Source of the DNA: JBMNUL01 sp050946255
GTDB taxonomy: Bacteria; Actinomycetota; Coriobacteriia; Coriobacteriales; CADBOM01
Reading direction: 5' to 3'
NCBI GenBank assembly: GCA_050946255.1
Contig: JBMNUL010000091.1
Span: 1-10,729 of the forward strand
Length of the DNA: 10,729 bases
Shown here piece by piece: positions 1-5,649 of the stretch; the stretch's first letter is position 1; each line of letters starts with the position of its first letter. The position numbers and the translations under genes are program-made. The notes beneath the pieces were generated by a model that saw only the letters and a list, made by a program, of their open reading frames with translations, searched no databases and was not told the DNA's origin.

Positions 1-59
1 AACTGTTCTGAGCTGCCGCTTTCCGCGATGTCGTCGCTGCCCATTTGCCTTTTCTCCAT
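1..59 (-). CDS. 5' end of an unidentified gene running off the left edge
   Basis: On the minus strand an open frame begins with ATG at 59 (or in-frame ATG at 44) and continues without a stop to the window edge. The visible product starts MEKRQMGSDDIAESGSSEQ, a hydrophilic, acidic N-terminus. A GGAAG stretch lies just before the ATG at 59, and GGAGAAAAGG precedes the ATG at 44, so either could be used; the inner one has slightly better Shine-Dalgarno support. The following 400 bases contain hairpins and no other gene, consistent with an upstream promoter region. Only about 19 residues are visible, so no function can be given, and the call rests on start context alone. Confidence 0.35.
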   Translation of the reverse strand, partial: MEKRQMGSDDIAESGSSEQ

Positions 60-210
60 TCACTTCCACATGGGATGTTCCGTTCAGCTGCCGTCGCGTG
101 TGGCCTGGTCGGGCATTTTCGTGGCTAGAATGCGTCCCTGATGTCCCAGACGGGAATCAGCATGAGCGGATGCTCCTCTTTCCTTAACAACAGTATCGCT
201 TAATAAAGGA

Positions 211-273
211 AGTCGGCCCGGTCCTGTAGTCCCGAGCGTCTGCAACAACTCGGTCAACCGGACCAGGCCGACT
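211..273 (-). terminator. Nested dyad, possible terminator or structured RNA
   Basis: The outer arms at 211-224 and 260-273 are complementary over 14 bases. The one non-Watson-Crick pair is a G-U wobble on the minus-strand transcript but a C-A mismatch on the plus strand, so the structure fits minus-strand RNA better. Inside the 35-base loop a second stem, CCGAG (232-236) with CTCGG (249-253), nests. On the minus strand the stem is followed at once by TCCTTTATTAAG, a weak U-rich tail. It could end read-through from the upstream genes or be a structured leader of the left-edge gene. Confidence 0.4.
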
Positions 274-369
274 ATTTAGGTCGTGCAAGGTCGTGCTTGT
301 TTCTGCGGCAGCTAGCTTGGCATCCTACTGCGCCAGCTACAGCTGATGGTAGTCACGCTGTAACAGCTC

Positions 370-396
370 GAGGGCCGTCTTTTCCAGACGGCCCTC
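370..396 (-). terminator. Strong GC hairpin after the small protein gene
   Basis: GAGGGCCGTCT (370-380) and AGACGGCCCTC (386-396) form a perfect 11-bp stem with a 5-base loop (TTTCC). It lies 69 bases beyond the stop codon of the minus-strand small protein gene. There is no run of T on either strand, which is common for actinobacterial terminators but leaves the assignment uncertain; an mRNA-stabilising 3' hairpin is an alternative. Confidence 0.5.
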
Positions 397-464
397 CGCG
401 GTCAGCTCTTCAGCGCCACACCAATCCGCGAACCTTTAGGGCGTTTCAAGCCTTGCAATCTCTG

Positions 465-680
465 TCAGTCCCCGAGGGCGCGCAGCTCCGCATCGATTTG
501 CTCTAGCATCTCGGGTGTCACCAAACCTCCCGACATAGGCTGGAGCTGAGTCAACGTCAGTCCTGCCATGAGCTTCATGCGCTTGTCCTCGCTGCAACCG
601 GGGATGTATTTCTCCAGGATTTCCAGGGCACGGGGGTCAGCCGTGACCTCCTTCAGCTTCGATTCCTTCGACAGTCCCAT
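465..680 (-). CDS. Small stand-alone helical domain protein, 71 aa, function unknown
   Basis: This encodes a soluble 71-residue protein with no signal peptide and no membrane segment. The start at 680 is chosen because GGAGG lies 8 bases before it, inside the 5' extension to ATG 695, which itself has no ribosome site. The core, roughly residues 14-68, reads ADPRALEILEKYIPG, then a KLMAGLTLTQLQPM segment, then TPEMLEQIDAEL. From memory this pattern (an 'ADPxAxxILEKYxPG...MTLxQL...' helical repeat) resembles a roughly 60-residue module found at the C-terminus of various hydrolases and as a free small protein; that is recollection, not a search. It lies 122 bases downstream of the flavoprotein gene on the same strand, so it may be its operon partner, although a 9-bp hairpin sits between them. 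The single Cys (29) does not make a metal motif. The gene itself is well supported; its role is not. Confidence 0.75.
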   Translation of the reverse strand: MGLSKESKLKEVTADPRALEILEKYIPGCSEDKRMKLMAGLTLTQLQPMSGGLVTPEMLEQIDAELRALGD

Positions 681-721
681 CTTCTCAACCTCCATGTCAT
701 TGTTAGCGGTGCTGCGATTTC

Positions 722-754
722 GCCGGGAGCCCGGAATGTTGGCGTGCTCCCGGC
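722..754 (-). other. Intercistronic hairpin between flavoprotein and small protein genes
   Basis: GCCGGGAGC (722-730) and GCTCCCGGC (746-754) are perfect 9-bp inverted arms around a 15-base loop. On the minus strand the hairpin starts about 50 bases after the flavoprotein stop and ends about 40 bases before the small protein start. No T-run follows, so it may be a partial terminator, an RNA-processing site or a stabiliser that sets different levels of the two products. Confidence 0.5.
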
Positions 755-802
755 TATGAAGTGCGGTGTATCTTGGTTACAGAAATGTTCTATATCGGTT
801 CC

Positions 803-2191
803 CTAGAAAGATTTGCCCGCATCTTTGAGGATGAGCTTGCCGGCGTTCGATCCAGAAATAATCGCGCGCTCGGTGAAGTAACCGGTTCCAACCGTGCAGT
901 CGCCCGCGAAGTAGAGGCCCTTGACCCCTGAGAAGTTCGGGAGCCTGCGGCAGCAGTAGATTCCGTGGTGCACAGGAGCCTCCTCGAAGAAAGTCTCCTT
1001 CCACATCACGTGGTCCTTCACCTGCGGCCAGCGCTTGTAGACGGCGTCTTCCATCTTCGCGTACCAATCCTCAGGAGACTTGGACTTGTAATCGTCTGGG
1101 CTGAGGAACAGCTCGGAGTTGATGGCCTGTTGGCCGGCCGGTGCATACGAGCGGTCGAGGTTGGAGAACGTGGCGATCACGCCGTCGTACATAAGGTCGT
1201 CGGTGACCATCATCAGCTGTGCCGAGCGGTGATCGAGCACGATCGAGTCCAGCCCGAGGTGCACGTCCAGGCCGATAGTGTTGGTTTCCCAGAGACCGTC
1301 GATGAGCTTGTCGATGTCCGCCGGGATGTTCTTGCCGAGCAACGGACGGATCTGGGGGAAGTTTGTTGCGCACACGACGTAGTCGGCCGTGTGAACCGTC
1401 CCGTCCTTCATCGTGACGCCGACTGCCCTGCCGTTCTCGATGTTGATCTTGTCGACTTCCTGGTTGAGGAACATCTCGCCGCCGTTGTCGGTTGCCACCT
1501 TCACGAAAGCGCGGGGGATGGCGTCTGCGGTGTCGTTGATCACCTTGGTGAGCTGGTGCCTCGCGCCGAACTGTCCGGCGAGAGTGCAGGAGAGAAGTGC
1601 TTGCACGGAGCCCTTCTCGAGGGCTACTTCATCGGGCACTACCATGGTCATCGCCACGAAATGGCGGAGCAGCATCTCCACCACAGCGTCGTCGGTGATG
1701 TCCTTCAGCCAATCGATGGCGGGCGTGTGCTCGTACTCCTCGGACCAAAGGACGTCAGGCGGGGTCGCAATTGCCTCGTCCACGACCTTCACCATTTCCT
1801 TGAGGCTTTCTTCTGGGAGCATTCCTCCGCCCATCATCTTCGAGATGAAGTCAGCGCAGGCCTCGCCGGTTGTGCAGAACGGGAAGAAAATCTCCTGGTT
1901 GTTCATCCAGATTGCGTTTGGCGGTAGGACCTGCCACTGGAAAGCAGCTCCCACTTCGCGTGCGACTTTGGGGAAGTTCCCCATGCCGTCGTTCAAGCAG
2001 ATATTCCATAGCAGGACGTGGATGTGACGGTCTAGATGGAAACCGTCATGGGTGAACCCGCCGTAACGGGTGCCACCAATCTCGGGGCCGCGCTCGAATA
2101 TCGCGGTCTTCAGCCCTCCTTTGGCAAGATAAGAGCTCGCTACCGAACCAGCTGGCCCTGAACCAATGACGATTGCGTCGTACTGAGCCAT
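803..2191 (-). CDS. FAD-dependent oxidoreductase, phytoene desaturase-like (CrtI/retinol saturase superfamily), 462 aa
   Basis: This is predicted to be a flavoprotein of the NAD(P)/FAD-dependent oxidoreductase superfamily. The start at 2191 (MAQYDAIVIG) follows AGAAAGGA with good spacing; the frame extends 16 codons further upstream but without ribosome-site support. The N-terminus is a Rossmann dinucleotide-binding fold: G10-S-G12-P-A-G15, with the acidic residue E33 at the end of the second strand, followed by GPEIGG (35-40). The C-terminal flavin motif GLYFAGDCTVGTG is at about 425-437, and the length is normal for the CrtI-like group. Members desaturate, saturate or isomerise hydrophobic polyenes, or act on unknown substrates. 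There is no twin-arginine or Sec signal, so it is probably cytosolic or peripheral to the membrane. A 0.7-kb dyad-rich region and a tandem MarR gene lie upstream on the same strand. The substrate cannot be told; a lipid or isoprenoid is a guess from the family and from a prenyltransferase gene nearby. Confidence 0.85.
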   Translation of the reverse strand: MAQYDAIVIGSGPAGSVASSYLAKGGLKTAIFERGPEIGGTRYGGFTHDGFHLDRHIHVLLWNICLNDGMGNFPKVAREVGAAFQWQVLPPNAIWMNNQEIFFPFCTTGEACADFISKMMGGGMLPEESLKEMVKVVDEAIATPPDVLWSEEYEHTPAIDWLKDITDDAVVEMLLRHFVAMTMVVPDEVALEKGSVQALLSCTLAGQFGARHQLTKVINDTADAIPRAFVKVATDNGGEMFLNQEVDKINIENGRAVGVTMKDGTVHTADYVVCATNFPQIRPLLGKNIPADIDKLIDGLWETNTIGLDVHLGLDSIVLDHRSAQLMMVTDDLMYDGVIATFSNLDRSYAPAGQQAINSELFLSPDDYKSKSPEDWYAKMEDAVYKRWPQVKDHVMWKETFFEEAPVHHGIYCCRRLPNFSGVKGLYFAGDCTVGTGYFTERAIISGSNAGKLILKDAGKSF

Positions 2192-2196
2192 TTCTA

Positions 2197-2289
2197 TCCT
2201 TTCTCTAGTGACTTCTCCGAATAAACGTATTGAAACCACATCTGACAGAACAGTTGGAAGCCTCTATCTCGCTGGTCTCCTTTCTCTAG
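2197..2289 (-). repeat. Duplicated 12-base Shine-Dalgarno-like element
   Basis: The 12-mer CTAGAGAAAGGA (minus strand) occurs at 2197-2208, where it supplies the ribosome site of the flavoprotein gene, and again exactly at 2278-2289, 81 bases further upstream, where no start codon follows at a useful distance. It may be a leftover duplication of the leader or a decoy ribosome or regulator site. Confidence 0.45.
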
Positions 2290-2308
2290 AGTTCCGACAA
2301 TCCAAATT

Positions 2309-2330
2309 TCCTGCTTGCAGGAGAATTCTC
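2309..2330. promoter_or_regulatory. Two overlapping palindromes, possible operator
   Basis: TCCTGC-TT-GCAGGA (2309-2322) is a 6-bp dyad with a 2-base centre. It overlaps the perfect 10-bp palindrome GAGAATTCTC (2321-2330). Both lie about 120-140 bases upstream of the flavoprotein start. Short, tight palindromes like these suit a dimeric winged-helix regulator, and the tandem MarR encoded upstream is an obvious candidate. That link is inference. Confidence 0.35.
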
Positions 2331-2559
2331 ATGTTGCTCCTCACCCTTTTCATCTCAAGCGGTCGTCATCTCGGCAGATTCGCCTCTCCAGCCAAATAGT
2401 TATCGGCTGGTCTGTTTTTCAGCTGACCCGCTTCCTCGACCGTCGTACTGGGGAGGTTGCCGTATCAAATTTTCCTTGGAGTCGCGTTCCCTCGCAGTTG
2501 TTCTCTTCCGATATCCACTTCGAGGGGTGGTCCAGTCCAGCGTCCTCGAAGAACACTTG

Positions 2560-2617
2560 AAAGACTGAATATCAATCTGATGAATTGGTAGTCTTTTGCA
2601 TCAGTGATATTTTTGTT
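2560..2617 (+). other. Two interlocking inverted repeats in an AT-rich segment
   Basis: AAAGACT (2560-2566) pairs with AGTCTTT (2590-2596), and AATATCA..CTGATG (2568-2582) pairs with CATCAGTGATATT (2599-2611) with a 2-base bulge. The two pairings interlock, so in RNA they would exclude each other or form a pseudoknot. On the plus strand the second arm runs into TTTTGTT. No plus-strand gene precedes it, so a terminator role there is unclear. Confidence 0.3.
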
Positions 2618-2665
2618 CAACTATGGTAAACCAGCGATTTTAGTTGGAGCTTCGAGTTTTTGAAA

Positions 2666-2682
2666 TTCATGAAAAACATGAA
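2666..2682. promoter_or_regulatory. Small dyad TTCATG-N5-CATGAA
   Basis: This is a perfect 6-bp inverted repeat around AAAAA in the AT-rich segment between marR and the flavoprotein gene. The 17-base size is typical of a dimeric repressor site. Proof would need a binding or mutational test; chance occurrence in AT-rich DNA is possible. Confidence 0.25.
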
Positions 2683-2822
2683 AATATGGACGATTTAATA
2701 AATTTTGAGAAAGCTCAATTTAGAGTAGAAGCTACAGGGTGTGGCAAAGCCTTATGCAAATCGTGGAGAGAAGTCCGGGTTTTGAGAGTGGTGGAAGGTC
2801 GGAATGCCGGTCCGAGTTCGGG

Positions 2823-2841
2823 GTAGGCCAACATGGCCTAC
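2823..2841 (-). terminator. Hairpin downstream of the tandem marR gene
   Basis: GTAGGCCA (2823-2830) and TGGCCTAC (2834-2841) form a perfect 8-bp stem with a 3-base loop, starting about 50 bases after the marR stop on the minus strand. No T-run follows, so it is a tentative terminator or 3' stabiliser. Confidence 0.4.
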
Positions 2842-2892
2842 AGGTGCAATGTGCTCGTTCTGTAGACTTCCGAGCTGGCCTTGTGCCACTAT

Positions 2893-3792
2893 CTACTCTG
2901 AGTTCTCCTCGACCTCGCGTTTCGCGGCAAATGCCTTCACCAGCCCGTCGCTTCCCTCTTGAGACGCGATGTATTGGTCATCAGAGAGATGGCCCCAGAT
3001 TCTCATCACCACCGTGGCATCGATGTTCTTCTGCACTGTGTCCAAGATCTCCTGACCTTTCGGGGTAATGGACAGCAGTATTCCGTTGGGAGTGTTCTCA
3101 TCAGCCTCGCGCTTGACCATCCCTGCTTCCGATAGCTCACCTGCGATCCATGTGAGAGTGCTCGGCTGCAGGAACAGCCCGCTGGACACGATTCCCATAC
3201 GGGATTGTCCGCCATTGTCATGGAGGAAGCGCAGCACCCGCCAGGCGGTGTAGGTGATGTTGGCGGTTCCCTTGACAATCTCGCCAATGCTGTCATGGAT
3301 CTCGACGATTGTGGTAATGTAATCGCTTCCCATGAAGCCGTCTTGATTTTCATGGTGGCCATCGGTGAGGACTTTTCCTATTGCCACCATCGTAGCCTGT
3401 GCGCGTTCGGCTGTGTCCTTCGGCAAATCTGACCACAGGCTGTCGAAGTGCTTCGTGATGTCCTCGTTTACGCCCTTCAAAGTTCTCTTGCCGAGTGGGG
3501 TCATGGAGATGTATGTCGCGCGGTCGTCTTTACCGTCGCGCACGCGTTTGACAAGCTTTGACTTCTCCATCGAGTTTGCGGACATCGAGACGACGTTGGA
3601 GCGCATCTTCAGGTCTGAGGAAATGTCCTTTACCCTGGCGTGGTTGTCCAGCTCGTCTATTTTCTGGAGGATCCTGTATTGTGTGATGTTGAGCCCAGAC
3701 CTCTCGTTGAGGCCATGAGTGAGCTCGCGGTACAACAGCTCCAACGCGGTGGCATCTGCCAGCCGGACTTCCCTTTTCATTTCTTTCCCCAT
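2893..3792 (-). CDS. MarR-type regulator with two tandem winged-helix domains, 299 aa
   Basis: This is a cytosolic transcription regulator. The start at 3792 (MGKEMKREV) follows AGGAGG with 8 bases between. A normal MarR protein is about 140-160 residues and works as a homodimer; this chain is twice that and carries two copies. The N-terminal unit has its winged helix-turn-helix at about 37-103, including the wing motif D90-R91 followed by TYISMTPLG, as in classic MarR. The C-terminal unit, about 155-270, repeats the plan (YTAWRVLRFL, then a recognition-helix region near 202-220, then ILLSITPKG at 238-246), but the wing reads DENTPNG and lacks the Asp-x-Arg pair. So the second unit may be a degraded DNA reader, or may bind a ligand or act as the dimer partner. 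The gene stands alone between the antiporter gene upstream and the flavoprotein gene downstream, all on one strand. Its likely targets are the adjacent promoters, including its own. The fold is sure; the ligand is unknown. Confidence 0.88.
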   Translation of the reverse strand: MGKEMKREVRLADATALELLYRELTHGLNERSGLNITQYRILQKIDELDNHARVKDISSDLKMRSNVVSMSANSMEKSKLVKRVRDGKDDRATYISMTPLGKRTLKGVNEDITKHFDSLWSDLPKDTAERAQATMVAIGKVLTDGHHENQDGFMGSDYITTIVEIHDSIGEIVKGTANITYTAWRVLRFLHDNGGQSRMGIVSSGLFLQPSTLTWIAGELSEAGMVKREADENTPNGILLSITPKGQEILDTVQKNIDATVVMRIWGHLSDDQYIASQEGSDGLVKAFAAKREVEENSE

Positions 3793-3952
3793 AAAACCCC
3801 TCCTGCTTTCAAGCGTGCTCGCGTCAACGTCAATTTCCCCGCTGATCGACTTGTCGAAATCCCGTGCCAGGAACTGACATGTTTCGGAGGGCTGGGATGC
3901 AGGGCAAGCCTGGCAGGAGTCTCAGAGTAGCCTCCCTGGCACCTCCAGCAGC

Positions 3953-3980
3953 AATCCGAGTCCCATTCTGGACTTGGATT
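3953..3980. terminator. Dyad downstream of the antiporter gene
   Basis: AATCCGAGTCC (3953-3963) and GGACTTGGATT (3970-3980) are 11-base arms with one non-Watson-Crick pair and a 6-base loop. It starts 54 bases past the antiporter stop. The odd pair is a G-U wobble on plus-strand RNA and an A-C mismatch on minus-strand RNA, and no T-run follows. It may be a weak terminator or an operator for marR. An ATTCGAAT palindrome follows at 3983-3990. Confidence 0.3.
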
Positions 3981-4033
3981 ACATTCGAATCCGAAATGCA
4001 AGCACACTTGACTCACTTTATCACATCGTCTTG

Positions 4034-5569
4034 TCAGTTCCCCGGCGCCTCTTCGGTGTCTTTGTCGCCGGTGTGTTCCTTTTCGTCAGGCTCTTCGAAG
4101 ATGCGACCCCAGCCGGTTATGACAGATACCATCAACACGGCGAAAATCAGGTAACAGTAGAACATCCCCCCGCTGATCTGCATCGGGGCGAGCTCTGGAA
4201 CCCCGGCGTATCCCGTGGTAAGCGATGCAGCAATTAGCACGAGGGCGCTGAGGAAGGGAACCACGAGCACGATCCCGTTCGCAAATCCGTCGAGGAGGTT
4301 TGCGCGGCGGTAGGGGTGCAGGCCGGTTCGCTTGCCGATGTCGTCCTCTACCGTGCCGAACAGGGCGATTGCCGCAGTGGTGATTCCGCAGAAGGCCAGC
4401 GTCGTGATCGAGATGCCGAGCATTATTGCTGTTTCCGCGCCCCTGGGTGTGGAGCAGATCCGGCTGTTGCAGATCCGGTCGGTGAGCTCTCCGAGCAGTC
4501 CGGAGGCGGAAAGTACCCCGGTGATTCCGTATATGCTCACAGTCAAGACAGCGACCGGCATCATCGACGAGATTCCATCGGTGAGGAATCCCTCTGGGTT
4601 GCCATCGCTAACAGACAGTATCTCCGAAGGCGTCACGACTCCAGTGGCAAGGCTGACGATCGTGCCTATCACCAGTCCAACCGTGGTCGCCATCAGCATA
4701 TCGCGAGTCTTGATGGCGACGGCGAGCATGATGCAAACCGGGATCAGCATGACGAGAGATATTGCGTTGCCCTCTCCGATGCTCTCTAGGCCTTCAGATG
4801 AGCCGGCCAAGGAGCTGCCGTCTCCAATGAACAGGTAGAGGCAAAACGAAATCGCAGCCGCTGTGATGGCGTATTTCGCCCGTGTGGCAACGCATCCACC
4901 GATGTCGCAGGATTTTCCGCTCGCCCTGTAGTGTTGGGTGGAAGCCGAGACGATTGTGGTGTCGGAAACCGGGGCGATATGGTCTCCGAAGATTCCTCCG
5001 CAAACGATGGCACCTGCGATTAACGCGGGATCTGCTCCCAACGTCACACCTGAGGGGTAGAACAGCGGGAAGCAGATGAAGATCGTCCCCAGCGAGGACC
5101 CGGTAGCGGTTGCGATGATGCACGTGGCCAGGAACGTGAACGCCGTGAAGGCGTTGCCCTCGACTCCTGTGATCTGCGCGAGCCAGACGAAGCCGGTGGA
5201 GATATCGCATGCCTTCATCAGGGCGGCGAACATCCCTATCACCATCTGGATCACGAGAATCGGGATAGCCGACCGCATCCCCTCGAACACGGCTTCCCAG
5301 AAGTTCGAGCGGTGCTTGGGCTTGGCGAGAACCGATCCAATCAGAAAGGACACGAACGCTCCCATGACCAGGCTGGACATCTCGTAGGAATGCAACACGG
5401 TGAGGTACAGGATGCAGAAGAACAGGAATCCGAGCAGGGGAACGAGGGCCATGAACCTGCCGCCTCGGAATTCGAGGCAGGGGTCGGATTGCATTCCGAG
5501 AACGTCAGGCCCGACAGGATGCCCGGCTCCGGATTGCGGCTCTGCCTTCTTCTTGCCACTCTTTTCCAT
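4034..5569 (-). CDS. NhaC-family Na+/H+ antiporter-like membrane transporter, 511 aa
   Basis: This is a polytopic inner-membrane protein. By family (ion transporter superfamily, NhaC type) it exchanges sodium for protons, or a metabolite such as malate/lactate for Na+/H+; the exact substrate cannot be read from sequence. The start at 5569 is chosen because AGGAGG lies 5 bases before it; the GTG two codons upstream falls in that ribosome site. After a charged, soluble N-terminus of about 38 residues come around eleven hydrophobic segments. The signature G191-G-I-F-G-D196-H-I-A-P-V-S-D203-T-T matches the GDH-x-x-P-x-SDTT box of NhaC proteins, where the acidic residues are thought to handle ions. 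The C-terminal tail is acidic (EEPDEKEHTGDKDTEE). The gene lies 80 bases after the MenA-like gene on the same strand, likely in one transcript, linking quinone supply to ion balance. The family call is strong; substrate and operon are inferred. Confidence 0.88.
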   Translation of the reverse strand: MEKSGKKKAEPQSGAGHPVGPDVLGMQSDPCLEFRGGRFMALVPLLGFLFFCILYLTVLHSYEMSSLVMGAFVSFLIGSVLAKPKHRSNFWEAVFEGMRSAIPILVIQMVIGMFAALMKACDISTGFVWLAQITGVEGNAFTAFTFLATCIIATATGSSLGTIFICFPLFYPSGVTLGADPALIAGAIVCGGIFGDHIAPVSDTTIVSASTQHYRASGKSCDIGGCVATRAKYAITAAAISFCLYLFIGDGSSLAGSSEGLESIGEGNAISLVMLIPVCIMLAVAIKTRDMLMATTVGLVIGTIVSLATGVVTPSEILSVSDGNPEGFLTDGISSMMPVAVLTVSIYGITGVLSASGLLGELTDRICNSRICSTPRGAETAIMLGISITTLAFCGITTAAIALFGTVEDDIGKRTGLHPYRRANLLDGFANGIVLVVPFLSALVLIAASLTTGYAGVPELAPMQISGGMFYCYLIFAVLMVSVITGWGRIFEEPDEKEHTGDKDTEEAPGN

Positions 5570-5616
5570 CTCCACCTCCTATAAAGTCACTGCGAATTTC
5601 TGCTCCGAGAAAACAT

Positions 5617-5633
5617 CGCATGAACAGCATGCG
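5617..5633 (-). other. Small hairpin between menA-like and antiporter genes
   Basis: CGCATG (5617-5622) and CATGCG (5628-5633) form a perfect 6-bp stem with a 5-base loop in the 80-base gap. It has no T-run and is too weak to be a convincing terminator, so it does not argue against co-transcription. Confidence 0.3.
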
Positions 5634-5649
5634 TCATCATGAGCCACTT

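Larger units (their letters stand above)
60..464. other. Non-coding region with hairpins between the left-edge gene and the small domain protein
   Basis: No convincing gene is seen here. The region holds a bulged hairpin at 138-160 (CTGAT/ATCAG plus TCCC/GGGA), a 5-bp stem at 159-174 (AGCAT/ATGCT), a nested dyad at 211-273, a short direct repeat GGTCGTGC at 279-286 and 289-296, and an 11-bp perfect hairpin at 370-396. It should contain the 3' end of the 71-residue protein's transcript and the promoter of the left-edge gene. I could not pick a convincing -35/-10 pair. Confidence 0.5.
2192..2892. other. Long non-coding region upstream of the flavoprotein gene
   Basis: No credible gene is seen. 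Short plus-strand frames at 2208-2399, 2315-2560 and 2644-2826 lack ribosome sites and family-like sequence. The segment 2560-2745 is clearly more AT-rich than the genes. The region holds a duplicated 12-mer (2197-2208, 2278-2289), abutting palindromes at 2309-2330, a CCAGCC/GGCTGG stem at 2388-2410 followed on the plus strand by TCTGTTTTT, overlapping dyads at 2560-2611, a small dyad at 2666-2682 and a hairpin at 2823-2841. It must carry the flavoprotein promoter and the marR 3' end. No clean -35/-10 pair was found, and the untranslated leader may be long. Confidence 0.5.

Noticed and set aside
965..1927. A 320-codon plus-strand open frame antisense to the flavoprotein
   Set aside because: It lies wholly inside a gene with clear FAD motifs on the other strand, has Val/His/Leu-rich low-information sequence and no ribosome site; typical shadow frame in GC-rich DNA.
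2388..2417. CCAGCC/GGCTGG stem followed by TCTGTTTTT, terminator-like on the plus strand
   Set aside because: No plus-strand gene lies upstream, so a terminator role has no client; noted only as part of the non-coding region.
2644..2826. A 60-codon plus-strand frame in the AT-rich gap (TTG start, inner ATG 2689)
   Set aside because: No ribosome site and no recognisable family pattern; I considered a gene remnant because of the AT-rich composition but could not support it.
2760..2880. tRNA- or RNase P-like look of the stretch around 2795-2841
   Set aside because: No acceptor stem, anticodon arm or conserved core could be assembled; only an isolated 8-bp hairpin is real.
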